Counted from the stretch's first letter, positions 1-5,978 are shown. The stretch is DNA of 6,346 nucleotides from Lawsonibacter sp. (GCA_022793355.1 JAAWCR010000077.1:1-6346), one strand, 5' to 3'. Numbers and translations: made by a program. Notes: generated by a model not told the origin, from the letters alone.

Positions 1-69
1 AGGAACGTTTCGGGGATTGGGGAGAAGATTTTGGAGGGCCTGCGGGAATACGCGGCCGCCGAACATTAA
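1..69 (+). CDS. 3' end of a helix-hairpin-helix protein, probably ComEA-like
   Basis: Only the last 22 codons and the TAA stop are in the window. The peptide contains NVSGIGEKILEGLREY, which has the GIGxK hairpin and following helix of a helix-hairpin-helix DNA-binding unit. In ComEA, the surface DNA receptor of natural competence, the protein ends with such a motif in this position, so a ComEA-like protein is the best guess. Other proteins with helix-hairpin-helix tails remain possible because the upstream part is not visible. The response regulator starts 13 bases after the stop, so the two are probably co-transcribed. The reading frame is supported by the motif and the stop just before the next SD. 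Confidence 0.55.
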   Translation, partial: RNVSGIGEKILEGLREYAAAEH

Positions 70-82
70 GTGAGGGGTCAAC

Positions 83-769
83 ATGGCAAAAATTTTAGTG
101 GTAGACGATGAACAGGTGCTCATCAAAGGCATCAAATTCAACCTGGAGCGGGAGGGCTACCAGGTAGAGTCAGGCTGTGACGGCGAACAGGCGGTGGAGC
201 TGGCCCGAGAGGGCGGCTTCGACCTGATTCTGCTGGACCTGATGATGCCAAAGATAGACGGGCTCCAGGCCTGTATGCGCATCCGGGAATTCTCCAATGT
301 CCCCATCATTATGCTGACGGCCAAGGGAGAGGACGCGGACAAGCTCATGGGCTTTGAGTGCGGCGCTGACGATTATATTACCAAGCCCTTTAACCTCCTG
401 GAGCTGAAGGCTCGGGTCCGGGCTCTGCTGCGCCGCTCCGGCGCGGCGGACCAGAAAAGCGGCGGGGCTATTCTCTCCGCCGGCCACATCAAGCTGGACA
501 CCGGCGGCCGGGCCGCCTGGCGGGACGGCGCTCCCGTGGAGCTCACCGCCAAGGAATTCGACCTGATGGAGTTGCTTCTGCGCAATCCGGGCAGAGTGTA
601 CAGCCGGGAAAATCTGCTCAATGTGGTGTGGGGCTATGAGTATATTGGAGACTACCGCACTGTGGACGTTCACGTCCGCCGTCTGCGGGAAAAGCTGGAG
701 CTGGACCCCGCCAACCCCGAATTTATCCGCACCAAATGGGGCGTGGGCTACTATCTGGCAAAGGTTTAG
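83..769 (+). CDS. OmpR/PhoB-family response regulator
   Basis: This is a 228-residue two-domain transcription factor, the usual length for the family. The receiver domain (about residues 3-115) has the acidic pair D8-D9, the phospho-acceptor D52 in LLDLMMP, the switch residues T79 and Y98, and K101 in the KPF motif. The winged-helix DNA-binding domain (about 130-228) carries the GDYRTVDVHVRRLREKLE recognition helix and ends in the typical WGVGYYL hairpin. Phosphorylation by the kinase encoded next is expected to promote dimerisation and promoter binding. The ATG has an SD (GAGGGG, 72-77) five bases upstream. The sequence resembles PhoP/WalR-type regulators, but the target regulon cannot be read from the window, so no symbol is given. 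No promoter is visible in the 13-base gap upstream. Confidence 0.95.
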   Translation: MAKILVVDDEQVLIKGIKFNLEREGYQVESGCDGEQAVELAREGGFDLILLDLMMPKIDGLQACMRIREFSNVPIIMLTAKGEDADKLMGFECGADDYITKPFNLLELKARVRALLRRSGAADQKSGGAILSAGHIKLDTGGRAAWRDGAPVELTAKEFDLMELLLRNPGRVYSRENLLNVVWGYEYIGDYRTVDVHVRRLREKLELDPANPEFIRTKWGVGYYLAKV

Positions 770-796
770 GCGCTGTTTGAAGCAAGTCCCGGACAA

Positions 797-805
797 AAGG
801 AGGTG
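797..805 (+). promoter_or_regulatory. Perfect Shine-Dalgarno overlapping the kinase GTG
   Basis: AAGGAGGTG at 797-805 is a near full-length complement of the 16S rRNA 3' end. The only GTG in the kinase frame here (803-805) lies inside it and so is too close to be served by it. At the normal distance (8 bases after GGAGG) the in-frame codon is ACG at 812-814. The next in-frame ATG is at 866, far out of SD range. Confidence 0.7.
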
Positions 806-2290
806 CGCTCCACGAACAAAAAAAATAAAGTTCCCTTTTTCGCGTCCTTACAGGTCAAATACGCTATGAGCTACTTGGCGATTTTTGCGGTGGTTCTGGT
901 GCTGCTGAATACCTACCCCGTGATGGCCTCCCAGGACCTGCTGTTCACCTCCAAGCGGGATTCCCTCAAAAGCCAGTCGGCGGTGATGGCTTCCGCCCTG
1001 ATGGAGCTGGAGTCCCTGTCCTCCGACCAGGTGGCCAGGGTTATGAACATGCTGGACAGCATGGGGTTGGCCCGTATTCTGGTCACCGACCCGGCGGGGC
1101 TTATCCTCTACGACAGCACCCGTCAGCCCGAGGAGGGGGGCGAGCCGCAGGAGGGGGAGTCTCCCCCGGAATACCGCTACGCCCTCTACCAGGAGGTGGT
1201 GTCCGCCCTGCGGGGAAACGATGTGTTTTACTCCAGGTACAGCCATCAGGTGTTCACCTCCACCGCCGCCATGCCCATTGTATACCGGGGCATGATCATT
1301 GGGTCCATTTACATTCTGGAGGTGGACCCGGCCCAGGGGGAGCTGCTGTACAGCTTGCAGCAGAATCTGCGCAACATCTCGCTGGTGATTGCGTTTGTAA
1401 CTCTGGTGATGTCCACCCTGTTTTCCAAAATGCTCACCGCCCGCATTGCGGCCCTGCTGCGGGCCATCCGCATTGTGGGCGAGGGGGAGTATGGCCACCG
1501 GCTCCAGCCCGTGGGCCGGGACGAGATGGCCCAGCTGGCCGGGGAATTCAACAACCTTACCGACCGCCTCCAGAGCACGGAGGAGGTGCGCCGCCGCTTT
1601 GTCTCCGATGCCAGCCACGAGCTGAAAACCCCCTTGGCCTCCATCCGTCTGCTGGCCGACTCCATTTTGCAGACCGACGAGATGGACCCGGACATGGTGC
1701 GGGATTTTGTGGGCGAGATCGGCTCCGAGGCGGAGCGGCTTACCCGCATTACGGAGCATCTGCTCTCCCTCAGCCGGCTGGACAGTCTGCCCGCCGGGGA
1801 ACGCTGGGCGGTGGACGCCGCCCAGGTGACCGAACGGACCGCGGCTCTGCTCCAGCCGGTGGCCGACGCCGCCGGGGTGACGGTAGAGCAAAGCCTGAAG
1901 CCGGGCTGCTTGATCCTGTGCACTGAGGACGATCTGTCCCAAATTTGCTTTAATCTGGTGGAAAACGCCATCAAATACAACTTCCGTGGAGGAAAGGTTT
2001 TTGTGGCGGTGTACCGGGACGGAGACCAGGTCCTGTTGGAGGTGGGGGACACCGGCGTGGGCATCCCCGAGGATGACCTGCCCAAGGTGTTTAACCGCTT
2101 CTACCGGGTGGACAAGGCCCGGTCCCGGGCCGCCGGCGGCACCGGCCTGGGGCTGTCCATCGTCCGGGACACCGCCCGCCGCCACAACGGCTGGGTCACT
2201 GCCCGGCCCCGGAACCCGGAGGGGAGCCTGTTTACCGTAGGCTTTCCCAAATATATTCCGGACCCGGAGGGAAAGGGGGCGGAGCAATGA
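803..2290 (+). CDS. Membrane sensor histidine kinase (PhoR/WalK-like architecture)
   Basis: The product is up to 495 residues. In order it shows a short basic N-terminus, transmembrane helix 1 (about 22-42), an extracytoplasmic sensor (43-190), transmembrane helix 2 (about 192-209), a HAMP linker (about 209-262), the HisKA dimerisation helix pair and the HATPase domain. The sensor has a Cache/PAS-like pattern (RILVTDPAGLILYDS and, later, AAMPIVYRGMIIGSIYIL). Catalytic landmarks are H272 in SDASHELKTPLAS, the N box NLVENAIKYN (384-393), the G1 box DTGVG (416-420), the F region RFYRVDKA and the G2 box GTGLGLSIV (446-454). It should autophosphorylate on H272 and pass phosphate to the regulator encoded 33 bases upstream. 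The start is uncertain: GTG 803 gives the longest frame, ACG 812 fits the SD best, and ATG 866 would still keep transmembrane helix 1. The stop overlaps the next gene. Confidence 0.93.
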   Translation: MRSTNKKNKVPFFASLQVKYAMSYLAIFAVVLVLLNTYPVMASQDLLFTSKRDSLKSQSAVMASALMELESLSSDQVARVMNMLDSMGLARILVTDPAGLILYDSTRQPEEGGEPQEGESPPEYRYALYQEVVSALRGNDVFYSRYSHQVFTSTAAMPIVYRGMIIGSIYILEVDPAQGELLYSLQQNLRNISLVIAFVTLVMSTLFSKMLTARIAALLRAIRIVGEGEYGHRLQPVGRDEMAQLAGEFNNLTDRLQSTEEVRRRFVSDASHELKTPLASIRLLADSILQTDEMDPDMVRDFVGEIGSEAERLTRITEHLLSLSRLDSLPAGERWAVDAAQVTERTAALLQPVADAAGVTVEQSLKPGCLILCTEDDLSQICFNLVENAIKYNFRGGKVFVAVYRDGDQVLLEVGDTGVGIPEDDLPKVFNRFYRVDKARSRAAGGTGLGLSIVRDTARRHNGWVTARPRNPEGSLFTVGFPKYIPDPEGKGAEQ

Positions 2291-2793
2291 GAAAACAGCG
2301 CTGGCTGACTGCCCTGCTGGCTGTGGCCCTTCTGTTGGCCGCCTGCGGCGGAAAGGAGGCCGAGAACCTGGAGGACGGCTGCGTCCTCTGGTTCTGTACC
2401 CCGGCGGGCGAAAATCACGGCCCCGCCCTGATCTCCCAGCCCTGTACCCTGGAAAACCCCGGCCCCGAGGAGCTGCTCACCGCCCTGCTGGCCGGTCCCG
2501 CTTCGGAGGAAAGCCTGTCTCCCTTCCCGCGGGGGGTCACGGTGCGGCAGTGCATCCCGGATGAGGAGCGGCCGGGGGTGCTCCTGGTGGACCTGTCCGA
2601 GCAGTACGGCGCCCTGGCCGACGTCTCCCTCACCCTGGCCGACTACTCCATCGTCCTCACCCTGTCACAGCTGGAGGGGGTGGAGGGGGTGGAGATCACC
2701 GCCGGCGGCCACCGGGTCAGCTACCGCAGCCACCAGCTCCTGAACGCCCAAGAGGCCGTGCTGCGGGACGAGCTGGCGGATACCGCTTCCTAG
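2287..2793 (+). CDS. GerMN-domain lipoprotein
   Basis: This 168-residue protein begins with a lipoprotein signal: a basic MRKQRW, a hydrophobic stretch and the lipobox LAAC with C20 as the lipid-bearing cysteine, followed by GG. The mature part (about 33-145) fits the GerMN fold found in GerM and related proteins: a leucine-rich LLTALLAGP helix, then VLLVDLSEQYG, a SLTLADYSIVLTLSQL helix and the LEGVEGVEITAGG strand. It should be anchored on the outer face of the membrane. Its ATG overlaps the kinase TGA (ATGA), which indicates translational coupling. In the GerM family the domain acts in spore envelope assembly or germination, but this position next to a sensor kinase makes an accessory role in sensing or a regulated envelope function equally possible. 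That role is inference. The family call rests on motif recognition only. Confidence 0.82.
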   Translation: MRKQRWLTALLAVALLLAACGGKEAENLEDGCVLWFCTPAGENHGPALISQPCTLENPGPEELLTALLAGPASEESLSPFPRGVTVRQCIPDEERPGVLLVDLSEQYGALADVSLTLADYSIVLTLSQLEGVEGVEITAGGHRVSYRSHQLLNAQEAVLRDELADTAS

Positions 2794-2809
2794 GAAGGGG
2801 CCGCAGCCT

Positions 2810-2823
2810 CGCTCAATTGAGCG
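2810..2823. repeat. 14-bp perfect palindrome CGCTCAATTGAGCG
   Basis: The sequence is identical on both strands and lies 17 bases after the GerMN stop. As RNA it forms a 5-bp stem with an AATT loop. No T-run follows it, so it does not look like an intrinsic terminator. It could be a protein-binding site or a transcript-end hairpin. Confidence 0.5.
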
Positions 2824-2848
2824 CCGGTCATGCCGTTACCGGCGGCGC
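2821..2848. repeat. GC-rich inverted repeat upstream of the metY promoter
   Basis: GCCGGT (2823-2828) pairs with ACCGGC (2838-2843). In an alternative pairing, GCGCC (2821-2825) pairs with GGCGC (2844-2848) and GGT with ACC, leaving a GGC bulge. The hairpin abuts the 14-bp palindrome and is followed by CCGTCCCGAAAAAA rather than a T-run, so terminator function for the upstream operon is doubtful. It ends 18 bases before the metY -35. Confidence 0.45.
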
Positions 2849-2865
2849 CCGTCCCGAAAAAATAC

Positions 2866-2894
2866 TTGACAAATTGTGTGTTTGTCTGTAATCT
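2866..2894 (+). promoter_or_regulatory. Sigma-A promoter of metY
   Basis: TTGACA at 2866-2871 is a perfect -35. A spacer of 17 bases leads to TAATCT at 2889-2894, a weak -10 (T, A and final T match). The predicted transcript starts near 2901, about 26 bases before the metY ATG, so there is little room for a leader riboswitch. The AT-rich island stands out from the GC-rich flanks. A strong -35 with a weak -10 suits a promoter under external control. Confidence 0.65.
2868..2886. promoter_or_regulatory. Candidate operator within the metY promoter
   Basis: GACAAA (2868-2873) and TTTGTC (2881-2886) form a perfect 6-bp inverted repeat with a 7-bp spacer. It overlaps the end of the -35 and fills the spacer up to two bases before the -10, where a repressor would block RNA polymerase. 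The regulator is unknown; a sulfur-responsive one would fit the gene, but that is inference. Confidence 0.4.
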
Positions 2895-2926
2895 TAGGTC
2901 TATTCAAAGGAAAGAAGGCGTTCATT

Positions 2927-4210
2927 ATGAGCGATTATAGAATCAATACCAAGTGTGTTCAGGGGGGCTACACCCCCGGTAACGGCGAGCCCAGGCAGAT
3001 TCCTATTATCCAGTCTACCACCTTCAAGTACGCCACCAGCGAGGACATGGGCAAGCTCTTCGACCTGGAGGCCAGCGGCTATTTTTACACCCGCCTCCAG
3101 AATCCCACCAACGACATGGTAGCCGCTAAAATCTGCGATATGGAAGGCGGAACCGCCGCCATGCTCACCTCCTCTGGCCAGGCGGCCAACTTCTATGCCA
3201 TTTTCAATATTGCCAACTGCGGCGACCATGTGGTGTCCTCCTCCACTATCTACGGCGGCACCTACAACCTCTTCCACGTCACCATGCGGAAGATGGGCAT
3301 TGACTTCACCTTCGTCTCCCCCGACTGCACCGAGGAGGAGCTGAATGCCGCCTTCCGGCCCAACACCAAGGCGGTCTTTGGCGAGACAATCGCCAACCCC
3401 GCCCTCACCGTGCTGGACATTGAGAAGTTTGCCAGGGCCGCCCACGCCCATGGCGTGCCCCTGGTAGTGGACAATACCTTCGCTACCCCCGTCAACTGCC
3501 GGCCCTTTGAGTGGGGCTGCGACATTGTGACCCACTCCACCACCAAGTATATGGACGGCCACGGGGCCGGCGTGGGAGGCTGCATTGTGGACAGCGGAGC
3601 GTTTGACTGGCTGGCCCATGCTGACAAGTTCCCCGGCCTGTGTACGCCCGACGACAGCTACCACGGCATTACCTACGCGGAAAAGTTCGGCCAGGGGGGA
3701 GCTTTTATCACCAAATGCACCGCTCAGCTCATGCGGGACTTCGGCTCCATCCAGTCCCCGCAGAACGCTTTTTTGCTGAATCTCGGGCTGGAAAGCCTGC
3801 ACGTGCGCATGCCCCGCCACTGTGAAAACGCCCTGGCGGTGGCCCAATATCTCAAAGCCCACCCTAAGATCAGCTTTGTCACCTACCCCGGTCTGGAGGG
3901 GGACAAGTATTACGATCTGGCGCAAAAGTATATGCCCAACGGCACCTGCGGCGTGGTTTCCTTTGGCTTCCAGGGGGGGCGGGCCGCCGCCGAGACCTTT
4001 ATGAAGCACCTGAAGCTGGCCGCCATCGAGACCCACGTGGCCGACGCCCGCACCTGCACCCTGCATCCCGCCTCCGCCACCCACCGGCAGATGAACGACG
4101 AGGAGCTGGCCGCTGCCGGGATCACCCCCGATCTGGTCCGCTTCTCCTGCGGTATTGAGGACGCCGCCGACCTGATTGCCGACATTGACCAGGCCCTGGC
4201 GCAGGTCTGA
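2927..4210 (+). CDS. metY: O-acetylhomoserine sulfhydrylase (homocysteine synthase), MetY
   Basis: This 427-residue enzyme belongs to the cytosolic PLP-dependent Cys/Met metabolism family. It should combine O-acetylhomoserine with sulfide to give homocysteine and acetate for methionine synthesis; many relatives also act on O-acetylserine. The phosphate-binding YTR (54-56), the cofactor-binding SSGQAA (82-87), D182 in VVDNTF and the Schiff-base lysine K207 in STTKYMDGHG are all visible. The HPASATHRQ segment (380-388) is near the C-terminus, as expected. The length and the GQGGAF insertion favour MetY over the shorter cystathionine synthases and lyases. The ATG at 2927 was chosen because AGAAGG lies eight bases upstream and homologues start with a short S-D-Y-like leader. 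The frame stays open back to 2876, but that would place the start inside the promoter. A DUF3783 gene follows after 15 bases. Confidence 0.94.
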   Translation: MSDYRINTKCVQGGYTPGNGEPRQIPIIQSTTFKYATSEDMGKLFDLEASGYFYTRLQNPTNDMVAAKICDMEGGTAAMLTSSGQAANFYAIFNIANCGDHVVSSSTIYGGTYNLFHVTMRKMGIDFTFVSPDCTEEELNAAFRPNTKAVFGETIANPALTVLDIEKFARAAHAHGVPLVVDNTFATPVNCRPFEWGCDIVTHSTTKYMDGHGAGVGGCIVDSGAFDWLAHADKFPGLCTPDDSYHGITYAEKFGQGGAFITKCTAQLMRDFGSIQSPQNAFLLNLGLESLHVRMPRHCENALAVAQYLKAHPKISFVTYPGLEGDKYYDLAQKYMPNGTCGVVSFGFQGGRAAAETFMKHLKLAAIETHVADARTCTLHPASATHRQMNDEELAAAGITPDLVRFSCGIEDAADLIADIDQALAQV

Positions 4211-4225
4211 GGAGGGGCTGCGGGA

Positions 4226-4606
4226 ATGAAAAATGCCGGAACAATTTTAATTTACAACTGCTCTGGGGAGCCCTTTTCCAAGCTGAAGCAGATTTTTGCC
4301 ATGCTCCGCCTGCGCATGCGGGTGGTGGAACCCAGCCGCTACCACATCTCTCTGGGTGAGCTGGCCCAGGGCAAGGGGGAGCCCGGCGCGGAGGCCGAGC
4401 CCCTGCCAGAACCTATGCTGGTGTTCTGCTATATGCCCCAGGCCCTGCTCAATCAGGTGCTGGAGGTGATTCGGGTGGCCAAGCTGCCCCCCATCTCTCT
4501 CAAGGCGGTGCTCACAGACACCAATCAGGACTGGAATACCCACCAGCTCTATGAGGAGCTGCTCAAGGAGCGGAATTCTTTTGCCGGAGAGGCAAAAAAT
4601 CCTTGA
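4226..4606 (+). CDS. DUF3783 family protein
   Basis: This small protein of 126 residues has no signal peptide or membrane segment and should be cytosolic. The N-terminal half (TILIYNCSGEPFSKLKQIFAM) looks like a small alpha/beta unit. The C-terminal half has the DUF3783 pattern: MLVFCYMP, a helix LLNQVLEVIRVAKLPPI, SLKAVLTDTNQDWN and a closing LYEELLKER helix. A Pro/Glu/Gly-rich linker (about 49-62) separates the halves. The function of the family is not known. The start is supported by GGAGGGG (4211-4217) eight bases before the ATG. The gene sits 15 bases behind metY and ahead of a strong hairpin, so the two probably share a transcript. A role in sulfur metabolism would be guilt by association only. 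Confidence 0.8.
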   Translation: MKNAGTILIYNCSGEPFSKLKQIFAMLRLRMRVVEPSRYHISLGELAQGKGEPGAEAEPLPEPMLVFCYMPQALLNQVLEVIRVAKLPPISLKAVLTDTNQDWNTHQLYEELLKERNSFAGEAKNP

Positions 4607-4635
4607 TTCATTTCAAGTTGTATGATGATAACGGA

Positions 4636-4669
4636 ACAAACGGCTGAGCCCCAAGGCTCAGCCGTTTGT
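4636..4669. terminator. Bidirectional intrinsic terminator between convergent genes
   Basis: A 15-bp perfect stem (4636-4650 with 4655-4669) closes on a CCAA loop. The arm ACAAACGGCTGAGCC gives U-rich 3' sides on both strands (GTTTGTCTTGTT on +, GTTTGTTCCGTT on -). It lies 29 bases after the DUF3783 stop and 4 bases beyond the end of the ROK gene, so it can end both transcripts. Confidence 0.88.
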
Positions 4670-4673
4670 CTTG

Positions 4674-5774
4674 TTACAAAACCAGTTCCCCCTGAAAGAT
4701 CTGGTTTATGATGTTGGCCGCCGCCCCCATCTGCTGGGCCTCCCTGCCGAAGTGCGCCCTGCGAACCAGGATCGTCTCTCCGCCCCCGGTCCGGTTCAAG
4801 GTGCCCTCCAGCATGCTCACATGGCGGTCAGACCAGTCTACGCAGTCGCCCCCCAGGACAATGAGCTCCGGATGGAGCAAACTCACCGCACCGGTGAGGG
4901 CCACTGCCACGTCGTCCACCATCTCCGCCATAATCTGCTCCACCTCCGCCACCCCGGATAAGCGGCAGAACTGGGGAAACTTCAGCTTGCGCCGGGCGGC
5001 GCGGCACAGCTTATCCAGCACCACAGGGGTGGAGGCGTACAGCCCCAGGCAGCCCCGACCCCCGCAGCTGCACATGGGGCCCTCCCGGTCAATGCTCACG
5101 TGGCCCAGCTGACTCCGCCTCCCCCGCCCACTGCGGTATACCTTCCCCCCGCTGATGATGCCGGCACAGATCTGGTGCGAAATTCCCAGAAAAACAAAGT
5201 CCTGTACCTCCCGTCCCGTGCCAAAGAGCTTTTCCGCCAGGGCGGCGCTGGCCCCATCCCAGCCAAACGCCACAGGCATGCGGTAGCGCTCCTCCAAAAA
5301 AGCGGTTATATCCACCGGAACGGAGCTGGCCACACCAATCCCCACAAGGTTCCCCTCACCGGCCAGTAGCCGGTCCAGTACCTCGCAGGCGTAAACCTTC
5401 AGCCGGTCTGGCTCCATGCTGAGGAACGAGACCTCCTCCCGCTTTATCACCTTCAAGGTGAGAGTGCACAGCACCGCCTCAACCCGGTCCCGGCAAATCA
5501 TCAGTCCCGCTGCCCGGGGAGCGCCATCCGTCAGCTGTAAGCGGATGGGGTTTCGCCCGCAGATCCGGGTCTGCTCCTGTGCGCACTCCTCCACGATGCC
5601 CCGTTCCATAAAATCGGCGATAATGTTGGTCACCGTCATCTTGGCCAGCCCGGTGGCCCGCGCTAGCTCCACCCGGGAACCGCACGCCCCTGTGGCAATC
5701 AGCTGCAAGACCAGCCCACGGTTGTGCTGCTTGGATAGGGCACTGTTGTGCCCCCTGCCTGGTTCGGTTCTCAC
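4674..5774 (-). CDS. ROK-family transcriptional regulator
   Basis: The product is 366 residues from the GTG at 5774. That start was chosen because AGGAGG lies six bases upstream and an extended -10 sits just beyond; the open frame to 5897 would run through the promoter. Residues 8-63 form the winged helix typical of ROK repressors (HNSALSKQHNRGLVLQLI, then SRVELARATGLAKMTVTNII). The ROK domain follows (about 85-360), with the zinc ligands H225 in QLGH and C235, C237 and C242 in CSCGGRGC. D173, the equivalent of the catalytic Asp, is present. Several sugar and ATP contacts are changed: W172 replaces the Asn before the Asp, Q222 replaces Glu of ExGH, G244 replaces Glu of GCLE, and SHQIC replaces the glycine loop. 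About 15-20 residues usual between PVD and the next helix appear missing. It is most likely a pure repressor with an altered effector. It is divergent from the flagellin-like gene. Confidence 0.9.
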   Translation of the reverse strand: MRTEPGRGHNSALSKQHNRGLVLQLIATGACGSRVELARATGLAKMTVTNIIADFMERGIVEECAQEQTRICGRNPIRLQLTDGAPRAAGLMICRDRVEAVLCTLTLKVIKREEVSFLSMEPDRLKVYACEVLDRLLAGEGNLVGIGVASSVPVDITAFLEERYRMPVAFGWDGASAALAEKLFGTGREVQDFVFLGISHQICAGIISGGKVYRSGRGRRSQLGHVSIDREGPMCSCGGRGCLGLYASTPVVLDKLCRAARRKLKFPQFCRLSGVAEVEQIMAEMVDDVAVALTGAVSLLHPELIVLGGDCVDWSDRHVSMLEGTLNRTGGGETILVRRAHFGREAQQMGAAANIINQIFQGELVL

Positions 5775-5780
5775 AGTACT

Positions 5781-5786
5781 CCTCCT
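5781..5786 (-). promoter_or_regulatory. SD fixing the ROK regulator start
   Basis: AGGAGG on the minus strand lies six bases before GTG 5774. It decides against the longer open frame, whose extra 41 residues do not resemble a ROK N-terminus. Confidence 0.85.
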
Positions 5787-5804
5787 ATCGCAATTTGTAC
5801 ATTT

Positions 5805-5813
5805 ATTATACCA
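5805..5813 (-). promoter_or_regulatory. Extended -10 promoter of the ROK regulator
   Basis: On the minus strand the sequence reads TGGTATAAT, a perfect extended -10 (TGnTATAAT). No good -35 is present 17 bases upstream (CCTGGC), which an extended -10 can tolerate. Transcription would start near 5798 and give a leader of about 24 bases. The 6-bp palindrome TGTACA (5796-5801) lies at the predicted start and could be a small autoregulatory contact. Confidence 0.75.
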
Positions 5814-5837
5814 TTCTAGCACAGGCCGCCAGGAAAC

Positions 5838-5860
5838 GGAAGAGGAAATTTTCTTTTTCC
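5838..5860. repeat. 23-bp imperfect inverted repeat, candidate ROK operator
   Basis: The left arm GGAAGAGGAAA (5838-5848) mirrors the right arm TTTCTTTTTCC (5850-5860) around T5849 at 9 of 11 positions; the two misses are G/T pairs. It lies about 40-62 bases upstream of the predicted ROK transcript start and about 40 bases before the putative promoter of the divergent gene. A long AT-rich near-palindrome next to a repressor gene suggests an operator. One arm is all purine and the other almost all pyrimidine, so chance composition is a rival explanation. Confidence 0.4.
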
Positions 5861-5881
5861 ACTGGAGTCCGGGGGCATCTC

Positions 5882-5908
5882 TTATTTTTTCCGTCATTTT
5901 GCCGATAA
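5882..5908 (+). promoter_or_regulatory. Putative sigma-28 (SigD/FliA)-type promoter
   Basis: GCCGATAA at 5901-5908 equals the FliA-type -10 consensus and differs by one base from the Bacillus SigD form GCCGATAT. At the expected -35 distance the sequence is TTATTTTT (5882-5889), five of eight matches to TAAAGTTT, so the -35 is weak. The downstream gene is flagellin-like, which makes a motility sigma factor plausible. The transcript would start near 5915 and carry a leader of nearly 150 bases. Confidence 0.45.
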
Positions 5909-5918
5909 CTAAACATAC

Positions 5919-5978
5919 ACGACGGTTTCAGCGGAACCCGGAAGCCGTAAACGCGGCTTCGTGGGAAGGCTCCATCGT
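5919..5978 (+). other. Leader domain 1: long imperfect hairpin
   Basis: Nested pairings can be traced by eye. 5919-5925 pairs with 5972-5978 with one A/C mismatch. AGC 5930-5932 pairs with GCT 5969-5971. CCC 5937-5939 pairs with GGG 5963-5965. The apical GAAGCCG 5941-5947 pairs perfectly with CGGCTTC 5954-5960 around a 6-base loop. The closing helix shares 5974-5978 with leader domain 2, so the two cannot both form in full. It matches no riboswitch class I recognise. Confidence 0.4.

Noticed and set aside
848..2287. Long minus-strand open frame opposite the kinase
   Set aside because: It is a frame shadow in GC-rich DNA: its translation is rich in Gly, His and Gln and has no recognisable domain, while the + strand kinase has all its motifs.
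2876..2926. Upstream GTG start for metY
   Set aside because: It lies within the promoter spacer and has no SD; ATG 2927 has an SD at good spacing and fits the family length.
2900..4084. Long minus-strand open frame opposite metY
   Set aside because: It is a shadow of a clear PLP enzyme; the translated sequence is Gly/His/Val-rich with no known motif.
5796..5801. TGTACA palindrome as a full ROK operator
   Set aside because: Only 6 bp are symmetrical and the flanks do not extend it, so it is too short to call on its own.
5775..5897. 41-residue N-terminal extension of the ROK frame
   Set aside because: It crosses the extended -10 promoter and SD and does not resemble a ROK N-terminus; GTG 5774 is better supported.
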